From contig NZ_FNAN01000004.1 of assembly GCF_900101885.1 (NCBI RefSeq), forward strand, positions 248,001 through 312,000: 64,000 nt of DNA, read 5' to 3'. This DNA is from Dyadobacter soli (GTDB taxonomy: Bacteria > Bacteroidota > Bacteroidia > Cytophagales > Spirosomataceae). This document shows positions 26,455 to 36,843 of this stretch, piece after piece. The notes beneath the pieces are model-generated. The model searched no databases, was not told the DNA's origin, and worked only from the letters and a program-made list of their open reading frames with translations. A program made the translations under genes and the position numbers. Numbering within the stretch: position 1 is the first letter of the stretch; each line of letters opens with the position of its first letter.

Positions 26455-29400
26455 CTTGTTTTTCTGAAATCAATTTCCCCGTCGTGTCCTGCGGCGCATT
26501 CTGCCGGGCGCCACTCCTGGTCGAATCGGGCAGGAAAGGAATCCGTACACCCGGCTTCGGGGCGCGGGTGAAGCGGTTGAAGCTGTGGGTGAACTGCATA
26601 CTTACGCCGCCGGTCGTGAAGGTACCGGTGTTGAACATGAGGTTGTTCTGAATGTTCCGGTTATAGGCTTTCACCCGCACCGAACCTCTGGCATTGAGCC
26701 AATATTCCAATGTCCATTCGCCGAGCAATGTGGCGGCATCGTATTGTGAAGCGCCGGTCTGCGATTGCGTACCGGACGTAAAGCGGCCGTCGCGCGTGAC
26801 GCGGAAGCGGTCGTTCAGGAAGCGGTACGAGAAGCGGAGTTGCAGGTTATTCAAAGCATTCTGATCCAGAGACAGGCCCGAAACCCCCACTTCCAGGTTT
26901 TCATTGATCCCCGAAGCCCAGCGGCTGATCTGGTTGGATACCAACTCGCTGATGCTGCTTCCCAGGAAGTTCTGGCTACCGACTGTCGCCAGGCTGCTTT
27001 CGGGCAGCAGCTGGTTCACCACCAAAAGACTACTCACCTGCCGGCTCAGCTCCTGCTCGTCAGATTTCAGTTTGTTCTGAAATGCTTCCAACTGGCCGCG
27101 GTACGGGCTCAGCGACGGGTTATCCAGGATTTTAAGGTCGTACCGGATGGTAGGCGACATGAGCCGTTCGGATAAACCAATGGTCACTTCCACGGGATAT
27201 CTTCTCGACAATGCATCCCCGCTGGTGGTTCCGAGATTGCTCGTATTCGGCAGCACGCCCAGTAGCGATACCATCTGCGTATACCCGGCTTTCACATCCA
27301 GCTGCGCACCGTAGGGATCTCCCGCCCAGATGATCCGGCTACCCGGTTTGATATTGAATTTCTTGTTGATGACATTCTGCAATGTAAAGTTGTACTCGCC
27401 CTTCTCGATCTCGTAAGTCCCGGCCATGGTGAAATCGCCCCGTGTATCGATGTTCAGGTTGAGACGCCCGCTGCCGTTGCCGCGCAGCACGTCGCCGGTT
27501 TGCCGGTCGAAGATAATCTCGCAAGTCGCATCGGGGGTAAGGTTGAAATTGAAATCCATCTTAATGCCGCCGGCGATCTGGCTCCGGGCCACGGAATCGG
27601 TACGAACGCCGGTTGTACTGTCGACCGGCGCCATTTTACTTACAAACTGGATATAGTCCTGCGTTACCACCTCGGTAGCACCATCCAGCGGAATGTGAAT
27701 GCGCGTGCCCTTATTACTGGTCACATTGGCCTCGATATTCAGCTTGTCGATCGGGCCGTAGACTGCCACGGGGCCGGTAACATAGGCCGTGCCGTAGAAC
27801 ATGTCATTGTCCTTCGCAATGGTGTTCAGAATTTTGAAATTGCGAAGGTCGGCATTGAACCCGAGGGAAAAATACTTAAACCCGTCATGAAAAACCCCGC
27901 CGCGCAATGTCGCCGTATTGCCATCGGAGTCGGTGACGAGAATGTTGTTGCCCGTGATCTCGCTTTCGGTAAAGTTGATTTTATCGCTGAATGTAAACAC
28001 CGATTGCAGGTAATCAAACTTCATCCGGCCCTTGTCGACAGTGAGCGATCCCTCCAAAACCGGCGCATCCACCACGCCGCGGATCGACACCACGCCCTGC
28101 GCCGTGCCGCTGATATCCGACACGAGGCCCTCGGCAAATGGTTCGAGCGCCTTGAAATCGGCCTGGTTGAAAATGGCTTTCAGATTCAGCGTATTCGTTT
28201 CGAGTTTCGGGCGGTAGGAGCCTACGAGGCTGAAAACCCGGCGCGCATTCTTGTTAAGCTGTGCGTCGATCTGCAACTCGCTAGTCGTCTGGTCCCAGTC
28301 ACCGGTACCGAGCAGATTACCGAATTCGTATTGCCCGTAACCCAAACCTTCGATCGCGAAATTCGCGTCGAGGATGACACTGTTGTAAATATCCTTCACC
28401 TTGGCCGAGCCGTCCATAATACCCGACAGCCGGGTGTTGAAAACCGGGTTCAAGCTGGCCAGTTTGAAGTTTTTAATATCCAGCAAAAGGCTCTTATCCG
28501 GATCTTCCGACGCCGTTCCGCTGAGGAAAATACGCTGTTTCCCACTCACCAGGCCCAGATTCGACATCGTAATGTCGTTACCCACGATCGAAATCAGGCT
28601 TTCCGAAGGCACATTCCATTCCTCGTCGAGCAGGTTAAGTTTTGAGTTTTTAAAACCAATATCCAAACCAGCCGGCAGGAAGCGTATTTCTCCCGCCAGA
28701 TTGGCCTTGTTAGTACTTTTGACCTGATGCACCGCCCCGTTGAAATCGATATGGTCCACATCCCAGGTACCTTCGAGCTCCATTTTCTCTGTGGGTACCA
28801 TCCTGCTGATCTGCTGCTTGTCGGAAGTCACGAGAATGGACGCGAGTACTTCGGCGCTGTTCACGAATTTCGAAGTGGTAACGTCCACCTCCGCTTTCAT
28901 AAACTGGTTTTTACCATAACTCACGGTATCCGACACCGCATTGAAAGTGAGTACGGCAGTATTGTCCATTTTAAAAATCCCTTCCGCTTTGGCACCGCGT
29001 GAGATGTAAATGTCCGGGCTGAGGAATGCGAGGAACCGCGACAAGTTGTGCGTTTGCACCGCATAGTCGATCTGATACCTCCGAGAGAGCATTTTCAAAG
29101 GCTTTCTTGCGTAATATTCATTCCTGCTGGCCTCGTTTTCGAAGAAGTACAATTTATATTCTTCCAAAACCTGGCTCACGTCTTTCCAGGCCTGTGTAGG
29201 GAGGAAGTTACCCTCCACTTTTGCGGTCAGGAACTCGCTATCGACCTGCAAACTGCGCTTGCCGAGGTGGTTGCGGGAAGAAAATTCGAGCGTATCCACC
29301 ACGAGATTGCGCTCTTTGTTGGTCATAACGAGGTAGGTATCGAGCAACCGGGCGTCGCCTACGAGCTCGTCGACGGTGTTACCCGTTACATTCACATTCA

Positions 29401-31063
29401 GTTGCGTACGAAGAGTAATAGGGTCCTCACTGAAACCGAGTTCTTTCAGATTGGCCTTTTCGATTAACCCTCTCACATCGAACATATTCTGCTGCTTGGA
29501 AAGGTCGAACTCTCCGTCGAGGCTCACCGCCAGGTTGCTGTCGCGGGCGCTCACGAGGCCATTGAAATACTGGTTTTGCAGATTGCCTTTCAAGCGAATG
29601 TTTTTGTAATCGTAATTCCGGAAACCGACCCGGTGCACGATCGCATTCATATCCGCGGACGCCACCGAAAGCTCCAAACCTTTGCCGTACACTTTCCCGT
29701 CGAAATCCAGCTCTTGCCAGTTGTCTTCATCTTCCAGCAGCGTACCAAGCCCGAAAGACGACGTTTTCACTTCCCCGGAATAGGTAGTCGTTTTTGAATC
29801 AGCAATGTGGAAAACAAGGTCGCCCGAGAGCTCGCCCAGCTCCGACGATGCCGACGCATTCACCGCGAAATCCTCCAATGTGCCCTTGAATGTACCGTCC
29901 AGCACGGTATAACCGAATTTTTGCAGATCCGGGTGCATGTCCCATTCAGGATAGTACTGCACAAGATCCGTCGGGTCGACTTTCGAGGCAGACAACCGGA
30001 TGTCCATCAGCACGCCTTCGATCGTTGGAAGCCCTTTGAAACCGATATCGCCTACGAGGCGGCTGTCTTTGCCAAAACGCAGATCAGTATTGGAGACCAT
30101 AAAATCATCCACCTTCCCGTTGAAGTCGCCCGATATGAGCCAGGTTTCATCCAAAGCATCGATATAACTCGAAAACAACCCCAGGTCGCGCGAATCTACC
30201 CGGCTGCCTACAAGGTGGCCTTTCATGCGGATCTTATGGTTAAAATCGCCCAGCTCGCCCGACCGGTTGTAGTAGAATATGACTTCGTTCTTCAAATGCG
30301 AGTTACCGATGTGCGCATCGAGCTCTTTCAGCTCCATTTTCTTCTGACAAAAAAGGAATTTCGTATCGAGGTCGTGCATTTCCAGGCCGGTCTGCTTATC
30401 GACCGTTTTCAGGTTTTTGGCACGAAATGCAATGGTATCTCCCTGAACAAGGAAATCGCTGAGCTCGCCGTAGAGGTGTTTCAGGCTGAAATGCGAGTAA
30501 TCGAACACCCTCGCTCCGCGGTCGCGCGGCTGGCGGGGATCGTCGTAACCGAAAGTACCGTCGATAACCTTCGCTTTGCCGATGATGAAAGGCGTATTGT
30601 TTTCGGGCGCATTGGGCGGCCGGGGCACGGCAGGGGCAGTAAGTTCATTAATGCGTGCAATGAACCCGTCGATGTTGAGATCGCCCGATTTGGGGACAAT
30701 TACCAGATGTACATTCGGCTGGAATACATTGACTTCGTCGAGAAATATCTCCTTCGCAGAGTCGCGGATGATGTTGTTTACATTCAGGTTCACATCCAGC
30801 CGACCGACGTCGATCATATCCGCGCCCGAAGTATCCTTCACCGAAACGCCTTCCAGCGACACGACGTCGAACCATTTGATATTGACCTTTTCGATGGTGA
30901 TCGGGTAGCCGAGTTTACCGGAAATATCGGCCGTGAGGTAGCCTACGGCCCATGTTTGCACCGAAGGGAGCTGTAATGCGGTGGTAGCAATCCCAAGCGC
31001 CAGGAGCACGAAGATGACAACCACGATCAGACCATTACCAAGCGCCTTCAGGAATTTTAACAT
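26444..31063 (-). CDS. tamB: Translocation/assembly module TamB-like protein
   Basis: A 1539-residue protein with one N-terminal membrane anchor (about 10-30), then a very long run of beta-strand-like sequence and the C-terminal TamB/DUF490 domain (about 1050-1500; GNGSGRLNLNIDTRGDFTMA, YEIEKGEYNFTLQNVI). TamB/AsmA-like proteins span the periplasm as a hydrophobic groove for outer membrane protein insertion or lipid transport. No TamA/BamA gene is adjacent. The upstream divergent gene is tsaD. Confidence 0.88.
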   Translation of the reverse strand: MLKFLKALGNGLIVVVIFVLLALGIATTALQLPSVQTWAVGYLTADISGKLGYPITIEKVNIKWFDVVSLEGVSVKDTSGADMIDVGRLDVNLNVNNIIRDSAKEIFLDEVNVFQPNVHLVIVPKSGDLNIDGFIARINELTAPAVPRPPNAPENNTPFIIGKAKVIDGTFGYDDPRQPRDRGARVFDYSHFSLKHLYGELSDFLVQGDTIAFRAKNLKTVDKQTGLEMHDLDTKFLFCQKKMELKELDAHIGNSHLKNEVIFYYNRSGELGDFNHKIRMKGHLVGSRVDSRDLGLFSSYIDALDETWLISGDFNGKVDDFMVSNTDLRFGKDSRLVGDIGFKGLPTIEGVLMDIRLSASKVDPTDLVQYYPEWDMHPDLQKFGYTVLDGTFKGTLEDFAVNASASSELGELSGDLVFHIADSKTTTYSGEVKTSSFGLGTLLEDEDNWQELDFDGKVYGKGLELSVASADMNAIVHRVGFRNYDYKNIRLKGNLQNQYFNGLVSARDSNLAVSLDGEFDLSKQQNMFDVRGLIEKANLKELGFSEDPITLRTQLNVNVTGNTVDELVGDARLLDTYLVMTNKERNLVVDTLEFSSRNHLGKRSLQVDSEFLTAKVEGNFLPTQAWKDVSQVLEEYKLYFFENEASRNEYYARKPLKMLSRRYQIDYAVQTHNLSRFLAFLSPDIYISRGAKAEGIFKMDNTAVLTFNAVSDTVSYGKNQFMKAEVDVTTSKFVNSAEVLASILVTSDKQQISRMVPTEKMELEGTWDVDHIDFNGAVHQVKSTNKANLAGEIRFLPAGLDIGFKNSKLNLLDEEWNVPSESLISIVGNDITMSNLGLVSGKQRIFLSGTASEDPDKSLLLDIKNFKLASLNPVFNTRLSGIMDGSAKVKDIYNSVILDANFAIEGLGYGQYEFGNLLGTGDWDQTTSELQIDAQLNKNARRVFSLVGSYRPKLETNTLNLKAIFNQADFKALEPFAEGLVSDISGTAQGVVSIRGVVDAPVLEGSLTVDKGRMKFDYLQSVFTFSDKINFTESEITGNNILVTDSDGNTATLRGGVFHDGFKYFSLGFNADLRNFKILNTIAKDNDMFYGTAYVTGPVAVYGPIDKLNIEANVTSNKGTRIHIPLDGATEVVTQDYIQFVSKMAPVDSTTGVRTDSVARSQIAGGIKMDFNFNLTPDATCEIIFDRQTGDVLRGNGSGRLNLNIDTRGDFTMAGTYEIEKGEYNFTLQNVINKKFNIKPGSRIIWAGDPYGAQLDVKAGYTQMVSLLGVLPNTSNLGTTSGDALSRRYPVEVTIGLSERLMSPTIRYDLKILDNPSLSPYRGQLEAFQNKLKSDEQELSRQVSSLLVVNQLLPESSLATVGSQNFLGSSISELVSNQISRWASGINENLEVGVSGLSLDQNALNNLQLRFSYRFLNDRFRVTRDGRFTSGTQSQTGASQYDAATLLGEWTLEYWLNARGSVRVKAYNRNIQNNLMFNTGTFTTGGVSMQFTHSFNRFTRAPKPGVRIPFLPDSTRSGARQNAPQDTTGKLISEKQATH

Positions 31064-31107
31064 ATATAGCTTCGCAGCGGGATACTGCTTATCTTATTGT
31101 TAATGCT

Positions 31108-31115
31108 TAATTTTG
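31108..31115 (+). promoter_or_regulatory. Candidate -7 element upstream of tsaD
   Basis: TAATTTTG matches TAnnTTTG and would start transcription about 11 bases before the ATG at 31133. It lies downstream of the alternative in-frame start at 31097, which favours 31133. The -33 element is weak. Confidence 0.35.
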
Positions 31116-31132
31116 CGAATATTTTCCACAGT

Positions 31133-32131
31133 ATGAATATCCTCGCAATTGAATCGTCGTGCGACGAAACCTCCGCAGCTGTTATAACAAACGGGAATAT
31201 CCGCTCCAATGTTGTCGCTACGCAACTGATCCACACGCAGTATGGCGGCGTCGTCCCCGAGCTCGCTTCGCGGGCGCATCAGCAACACATTCTGCCTGTG
31301 GTGGACAAAGCATTGAATGACGCAAAAATAGCAAAAAAAGACCTGGATGCCATTGCTTTTACCAAAGGACCGGGTTTGCTGGGCGCTTTGCTGGTAGGTA
31401 CCTCGTTCGCCAAATCGATGGCGCTCGGGCTGGACATTCCGCTGATCGAGATCAACCACATGCAGGCGCACGTGCTGGCGCATTTCATCGATAACCCGAA
31501 ACCGGCATTCCCTTTCCTGTGCCTCACCGTGAGCGGCGGGCATACGCAGATCGTGAAAGTGACGGGCCCGCTGGACATGGAAATCATCGGCGAAACGCGC
31601 GACGACGCCGTGGGAGAGGCTTTTGACAAAACGGCCAAGCTCCTCGATCTGCCTTATCCCGGCGGTCCGCTGATCGACAAATATGCCGCGCAGGGTGATC
31701 CGCAGGCTTATCCTTTTCCACTTCCCGAAATACCGGGGCTTGACTTCTCATTCAGCGGGATCAAGACCTCATTCCTGTATTTCCTTCAAAAACAGGTACG
31801 CCAAAACCCGGATTTTATCAAAGAAAATATAGCCGACATTTGCGCCAGCATTCAGTTTACATTGATTGATATTCTATTAAAAAAACTGAAAAAGGCTTCG
31901 CGCGAGACTGGCATTAAAGAAATCGCCATCGCCGGTGGTGTTTCCGCTAACTCGGGATTGCGCAAATCCTTGCAGGAACTCGGCCAGCAGCTGGGCTGGA
32001 ATGTGTATATTCCTGCTTTCGAGTACTGTACCGATAATGCGGCCATGATCGCCATCGCGGCGCATTACAAGTTCGAAGCGGGCGAGTTCTGCGACCAGAC
32101 GGTCAGCCCGCTTGCACGAATGGAATTTTGA
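31133..32131 (+). CDS. tsaD: tRNA N6-threonylcarbamoyladenosine transferase
   Basis: The start at 31133 gives 332 residues beginning MNILAIESSCDETSAAVITN, the exact family N-terminus. The metal-binding NHMQAH (His109, His113), the SGGHTQIV loop, DAVGEAFDKTAKLL and the GGVSANSGLR segment are all present. It transfers the threonylcarbamoyl group to A37 of ANN-decoding tRNAs. It is essential in most bacteria. Confidence 0.96.
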   Translation: MNILAIESSCDETSAAVITNGNIRSNVVATQLIHTQYGGVVPELASRAHQQHILPVVDKALNDAKIAKKDLDAIAFTKGPGLLGALLVGTSFAKSMALGLDIPLIEINHMQAHVLAHFIDNPKPAFPFLCLTVSGGHTQIVKVTGPLDMEIIGETRDDAVGEAFDKTAKLLDLPYPGGPLIDKYAAQGDPQAYPFPLPEIPGLDFSFSGIKTSFLYFLQKQVRQNPDFIKENIADICASIQFTLIDILLKKLKKASRETGIKEIAIAGGVSANSGLRKSLQELGQQLGWNVYIPAFEYCTDNAAMIAIAAHYKFEAGEFCDQTVSPLARMEF

Positions 32132-32157
32132 AATACTGAAACCCTAAACAGGATTGT

Positions 32158-33789
32158 ATGAAGTACTTTTGCCTGAGCATTCTTTTTCTTTCAATCCTTT
32201 CGGCTGCTACCGGCCCGCTTTTTGCGCAGGCACGGGTGCTCCGCGAAGACCTGTCGATCAAACCTTTATTCCGCATTGAAGGTACTGATACACAGACCAG
32301 GATCGCCTATGATGCTTCGGACAAATCGTTTTACACCATAGCCTGGAACGGTGACCTGTTTCATATGACGAGCAATAATGCCGGAAGCTACAATATTGAA
32401 AGGCTGGCGTCGGCGCAGGATCACGGCATCAACTACATGCAGGGACTTGCCTTGTACGACGGCAGTGTTTATCTGGCTGGTAATGTCGTAATTGCGCAAG
32501 GCGTTTCAGGTTACGGAAAAGCCGTGAAAGCCAAACTGACCGGTAACAAGCTGGTTTGGACCGAGGTATTTAAAACCGCGGAACATGCTTCCTCCAAAAC
32601 ACTTTTCGACCACGCATTCAGCGCCATCTGCTTTTCACCCGACGGCAAGGATATGTACATTGCCAGCGGCTCCCGCACCGATCACGGCGAAGTGAAGGAC
32701 AATGAGGGCCGATACCCCGGCCTCCGCGAAGTGGCATTGACCGCCTGCATTTTTAAAATACCCGCCAATACCGAAAACCTGCAATTGCCCAACGATTCGG
32801 CCGCGCTCGCGCCTTACGTGCACGTACGCGGCGTGCGCAATGCATTCAGCCTCGCATTCGCAGCCAATGGCGATTTGTTCAGTGTCGAGAACTCCGGCGA
32901 CCGCGACGATCCGGAGGAAATGAACTGGATCAGGCCCGGCGCGCATTACGGGTTTCCGTGGGAAATGGGCGGCAACGATACGCCTATGCAATTTGCAGGA
33001 TATAAGCCGGATGACGACAAGCTGATTAACCGCAATTATACCGCTTACCAGATCGGCGCATTTCACGACGACAAACAGTATCCCAAAAAGCCGCAGAACC
33101 TGACATTCCGCAAACCGATCCGCAATGCCGGCCCCGACGCCGACATGTACCGCGATGCCGCTACGGGCAAGGTGATGGACGCCAGCGAAAGCGGCACGAC
33201 GATCGGTACTTTCACCGCACACCGGTCGCCGCTGGGGCTGGTATTTGATATCAAATCTGAATTTGGAGGTGAATACCAGGGCAAAGGCTTTGTACTGAAC
33301 TTCCAGGAAGGCTCCGCTACCTACGGGCCGATGCAAGATCCGGGGCAGGACCTCCTTATGCTGGACTTGAAGAAGAACCCGGCCGGCGATGATTATACAT
33401 TGAATGCCCACAGCATTGCCATCGATTTTTTCCAGCCTACCGATGCAGAGATTGTGGATAACAAGCTCTATATTCTCGAAGGCCAGGGGCAGATCTGGGA
33501 GATTACTTTTCCAAAAGCAGAAGTGGTGACCGGTACCGAACCAGCGCAGAAACCATTTAGCATTTACCCCAATCCGATCCGCGGCCAAATGCAGATTGAA
33601 GGGCCATTAACCCAACAGAATGTACAAATGACCGTTACCGATATGACAGGCCGCGCGCTGATCCGTGAAGTACGACGAGTGAATGGCAAAACAGAGCTGG
33701 ATGTTTCCAAACTTCCGGCAGGCGCGTATCTGCTTCAAGTAGAGTCTCAAAAGCAACAGGTTACCACCCGATTTATCGTCAACCCGTGA
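32158..33789 (+). CDS. PQQ-dependent sugar dehydrogenase-like protein with T9SS sorting domain
   Basis: A 543-residue protein with a signal peptide (MKYFCLSILFLSILSAATGP then LFAQ). The body is a six-bladed propeller of the glucose/sorbosone dehydrogenase type (NAFSLAFAANGDLFSVENSG, GAHYGFPWEMGGND). The last 75 residues are a type A T9SS C-terminal domain: FSIYPNPIRGQMQIEG, VTDMTGRALIREV, LPAGAYLLQV. T9SS would carry it across the outer membrane to the cell surface. Cofactor use is inferred from the family. It shares a four-base junction with the next gene. Confidence 0.85.
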   Translation: MKYFCLSILFLSILSAATGPLFAQARVLREDLSIKPLFRIEGTDTQTRIAYDASDKSFYTIAWNGDLFHMTSNNAGSYNIERLASAQDHGINYMQGLALYDGSVYLAGNVVIAQGVSGYGKAVKAKLTGNKLVWTEVFKTAEHASSKTLFDHAFSAICFSPDGKDMYIASGSRTDHGEVKDNEGRYPGLREVALTACIFKIPANTENLQLPNDSAALAPYVHVRGVRNAFSLAFAANGDLFSVENSGDRDDPEEMNWIRPGAHYGFPWEMGGNDTPMQFAGYKPDDDKLINRNYTAYQIGAFHDDKQYPKKPQNLTFRKPIRNAGPDADMYRDAATGKVMDASESGTTIGTFTAHRSPLGLVFDIKSEFGGEYQGKGFVLNFQEGSATYGPMQDPGQDLLMLDLKKNPAGDDYTLNAHSIAIDFFQPTDAEIVDNKLYILEGQGQIWEITFPKAEVVTGTEPAQKPFSIYPNPIRGQMQIEGPLTQQNVQMTVTDMTGRALIREVRRVNGKTELDVSKLPAGAYLLQVESQKQQVTTRFIVNP

Positions 33790-35129
33790 GAAAATTCGTA
33801 CTATTTGCATTAACGATCGTTTCGGCGATCTGGTGGTCGTGCGGCGGCGATTCGCCTTCACCTACTCCGCCCGTGACCGGCGGCAACGAGGCGCCCGAAC
33901 TGAGCAGCTTTTCGCCGCTTACAGGCAAGAAAGGCACTGTTATTAAAATTCAGGGAAAACATTTCGGCAGCGATGCTTCGAAAGTTTCACTGGGAATCAA
34001 TGGGTTGAAAGCAACGGTTAATGCGGTCACTGATACCGAAATAACGGCTGTTGTACCCGACAAATGCGGACTTGGGAAGCTGGTACTTGCGGTGAATGGC
34101 AAGCAAGTCACTTCTGCCGCGGCCTTCCGCTACCTGTATACCGCAACTACGAGCTATTTCTCCGGCAGCGGGAACGTGGACGGTGGCTATAAGGATGGGC
34201 CTGCTCAGCAATCGGATTTCAGGACATTGTACAACATCGCCATGGACAGCCAGGGCATCATGTTCGCCGCCGATCTCGGCAACTGTTTGATAAGACGTAT
34301 CGATACGGATGGAAGCACTTCTACCTTAGCAGGCGCCGGAACGCAGGCTGGTTTCAAGGACGGCAAAGGTGATCAGGCAAGAATGTCTTACCCGATCGGT
34401 ATCGAACTCGCGCAGGATGGGTCCATTTACGTGGCCGACCATAAAAACAACGCGATCAGGAGGGTATTTTCCGATGGAACGCTGGTTACCGTAGCCGGTG
34501 ACTCGGCCAAACCGGGTGCTGCGGATGGTGGCCTGGCCTCCGCCCAATTTAGTGAGCCGTATGGCGTGAAACTCGACAAAGCAGGTGTTCTATGGATTTG
34601 TGATGCCAAAAACGGCCTGATCCGGAAGCTTTCCGACAGCCAGGTCTCCACATTCGCGGGCAGTACACCGGGTTATGCCGATGGAAAGTTGCGGGATGCG
34701 AAGTTTTATATGCCCGTCTACCTCAATTTCGACCAAAGCGGCAACATTTACGTCGCCGACAAACATAATCATTGCATCCGCAAAATCACCGCCGACGGCA
34801 CGGTGACCACCTTCGCCGGCACACCTACCAAAAACGGCTTCCGCGACGGAGAGGCAGCGCAGGCGATATTCGACCAGCCGTGCAATATCCAGATCGACAA
34901 ACTGGGTAATTTGTATGTCAATGATTTGTGGAACCACTGCATACGCCTCGTGTACCCGGATGGGTACGTGACCACGCTCGCGGGTAAGGGCGGGACGCTG
35001 GGATACAAGGAGGGGCTGGGCGAAAATGCACTTTTCCACCATCCGCAGGGGTGCGTTTTGGACAAAGACGGAAATCTTTTTGTTACCGATTCATATAACC
35101 AACGTATACGCAAGCTGACCGTCGAATAA
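33786..35129 (+). CDS. IPT/TIG and NHL-repeat lipoprotein
   Basis: A GTG start at 33786 overlaps the previous stop, giving 447 residues (VRKFVLFALTIVSAIWWSC, a lipoprotein-type signal). Residues about 38-118 form an IPT/TIG domain (LSSFSPLTGKKGTVIKIQGK). Residues about 125-447 hold roughly five to six NHL-type propeller repeats marked by IYVADxxNxxIRR-like blocks and TLAGxG turns. The propeller resembles those used for binding ligands on the cell surface. The translational coupling suggests that it works with the upstream dehydrogenase-like protein. Confidence 0.85.
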   Translation: MRKFVLFALTIVSAIWWSCGGDSPSPTPPVTGGNEAPELSSFSPLTGKKGTVIKIQGKHFGSDASKVSLGINGLKATVNAVTDTEITAVVPDKCGLGKLVLAVNGKQVTSAAAFRYLYTATTSYFSGSGNVDGGYKDGPAQQSDFRTLYNIAMDSQGIMFAADLGNCLIRRIDTDGSTSTLAGAGTQAGFKDGKGDQARMSYPIGIELAQDGSIYVADHKNNAIRRVFSDGTLVTVAGDSAKPGAADGGLASAQFSEPYGVKLDKAGVLWICDAKNGLIRKLSDSQVSTFAGSTPGYADGKLRDAKFYMPVYLNFDQSGNIYVADKHNHCIRKITADGTVTTFAGTPTKNGFRDGEAAQAIFDQPCNIQIDKLGNLYVNDLWNHCIRLVYPDGYVTTLAGKGGTLGYKEGLGENALFHHPQGCVLDKDGNLFVTDSYNQRIRKLTVE

Positions 35130-35131
35130 AC

Positions 35132-35935
35132 ATGGCCATGACATTGTCAGAAATCTGGGTCTATCCCGTAAAATCCCTCGGCGGGATCAGGCTCACCAAC
35201 GCATTAACCGAAGAAAGAGGACTCCGCTACGATCGTCGCTGGATGATCATCGATGAAGAAAATGTGTTCATCACCCAGCGGGTGCATCAAAAAATGGCAT
35301 TGATAGACGTCGCATTGCTGGACGAGGGCCTGAAAATATTCCTGCGTACCGATCCGGACGATTTTGTACTCGTGCCTTACCAGCCCGCGACCGCGAGGCC
35401 TGTCACAGTAAAGGTGTGGGATGATACCGCGGAAGCGCTCACCGTATCCGACGAAGCCGATGCGTGGCTTAGCCGCCATCTCGCTCTCAATGTCCGGCTG
35501 GTAACCATGCCCGATTCTACCGAAAGAAAGGCCGATCCGCGTTACGCCCAGCATGATGAGAATGTAAGCTTCGCCGACGGCTTCCCTTACCTCGTCATTT
35601 CGCAAGCCTCGCTCGACGATCTGAACAGCCGGCTCGCCGAACCGATCGAAATGCGCCGTTTCCGGCCGAATTTCGTCATCAGCGGCACCGAGCCGTTTGC
35701 GGAAGACGGATGGAAGCAGATTACCATTGGCAACCTCCATTTTGAAGTGGTAAAACCCTGCGCACGCTGCGTACTCACGACCATTAATCCAGATACAGCA
35801 GAAAAAGGCGCAGAACCGCTCAAAACGCTGGCTACTTACCGGCGCAATGGCAACAAGATATTATTCGGGCAAAATGTGACGGCACAGGATTTTGGAGAAT
35901 TGAAAGTAGGCGACCCGCTGACAGTCCTTGAATAG
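35132..35935 (+). CDS. MOSC domain-containing protein
   Basis: A 267-residue protein with an N-terminal MOSC beta-barrel (LSEIWVYPVKSLGGIRLTNA) and a C-terminal MOSC domain (FRPNFVISGTEPFAEDGWKQ, then CARCVLTTINPDT with the conserved Cys). The layout is that of mARC/YcbX-type molybdenum enzymes, which reduce N-hydroxylated bases. No redox partner domain is fused. It is followed directly by a terminator. Confidence 0.9.
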   Translation: MAMTLSEIWVYPVKSLGGIRLTNALTEERGLRYDRRWMIIDEENVFITQRVHQKMALIDVALLDEGLKIFLRTDPDDFVLVPYQPATARPVTVKVWDDTAEALTVSDEADAWLSRHLALNVRLVTMPDSTERKADPRYAQHDENVSFADGFPYLVISQASLDDLNSRLAEPIEMRRFRPNFVISGTEPFAEDGWKQITIGNLHFEVVKPCARCVLTTINPDTAEKGAEPLKTLATYRRNGNKILFGQNVTAQDFGELKVGDPLTVLE

Positions 35936-35936
35936 C

Positions 35937-35975
35937 AAAAAGCTCCGTTGGGATCAGTCCACAGCGGAGCTTTTT
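35937..35975. terminator. Intrinsic terminator (bidirectional) after the MOSC gene
   Basis: AAAAAGCTCCG (35937-35947) pairs with CGGAGCTTTTT (35965-35975). The stem begins one base after the MOSC stop codon, and the A/T runs allow use by the convergent lpxA transcript. Confidence 0.85.
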
Positions 35976-36030
35976 GCATTATAACTTGAAAACCACAAAA
36001 CTTACAGCTTATTGCTTATAGCATATTACC

Positions 36031-36843
36031 CTACGACTGGGCCTCTGTTTCGCTTGCACCGGTGGTCTGGAAAGGGCTTTTCATAATACCCCGCTCCGAG
36101 TTGCGGATGAAGTTGATGATTTCGTCGCGCTCGTCCGAAGGCGGCATTTCCAGCTCGATCTTCTGCAACGCTTCTGCATTATTGAGACCCTTCATGTACA
36201 CGTAACGGTAAATATTCTGGATTTCAATGATTTGCTCATTGGTATAACCTCTTCTACGCAATCCCACGGAGTTGATACCTACATACGAAATCGGCTCGCG
36301 GGCGGCTTTCGTAAATGGGGGAACATCCTTCCGTACAAGCGAAGCGCCCGATACGAATGCGTGGATGCCGATCTTCACAAACTGGTGTACCGCGCTCAAT
36401 GCACTCACAATAGCCCAGTCGCCCACGTGGACGTGACCTGCCATTTGCACATTGTTGCCGATAATCACATTGTTTCCAACCCGGCAGTCGTGCGCTACGT
36501 GTGCGTAGGCCATAATGAGACAATCGGAGCCTACAACGGTTTTCCAATGCTCTTCGGTACCGCGGCTGATCGTCGCGTATTCGCGGATCGTGGTATTGTC
36601 GCCGACGACGGTCAGTGTGTATTCATTGTTGTATTTCAAATCCTGGGGTGTAGCCGAAACTACCGCACCGGGATAAATCTTACAGTTCTTACCTATTCTC
36701 GCTCCTGAATTAATTACAGCGTGCGAACCGATCCATGAACCCTCGCCGATTTCAACATCGCCGTGGATCATTGCGAAAGGTTCAATGGCTACATTCTGAG
36801 CGATCTTGGCGTCAGGATGGATATATGCTAATGATTGAGTCAT
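36031..36843 (-). CDS. lpxA: Acyl-ACP--UDP-N-acetylglucosamine O-acyltransferase
   Basis: A 270-residue left-handed beta-helix acyltransferase with hexapeptide repeats from about 5 to 185 (IGEGSWIGSHAVINSGARIG, VGNNVIIGNNVQMAGHVHVG) and a helical C-terminus. The catalytic His is in the MAYAHVAHDC region. It performs the first step of lipid A synthesis. It overlaps lpxC/fabZ by four bases (ATGA), indicating translational coupling. Confidence 0.95.
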   Translation of the reverse strand: MTQSLAYIHPDAKIAQNVAIEPFAMIHGDVEIGEGSWIGSHAVINSGARIGKNCKIYPGAVVSATPQDLKYNNEYTLTVVGDNTTIREYATISRGTEEHWKTVVGSDCLIMAYAHVAHDCRVGNNVIIGNNVQMAGHVHVGDWAIVSALSAVHQFVKIGIHAFVSGASLVRKDVPPFTKAAREPISYVGINSVGLRRRGYTNEQIIEIQNIYRYVYMKGLNNAEALQKIELEMPPSDERDEIINFIRNSERGIMKSPFQTTGASETEAQS

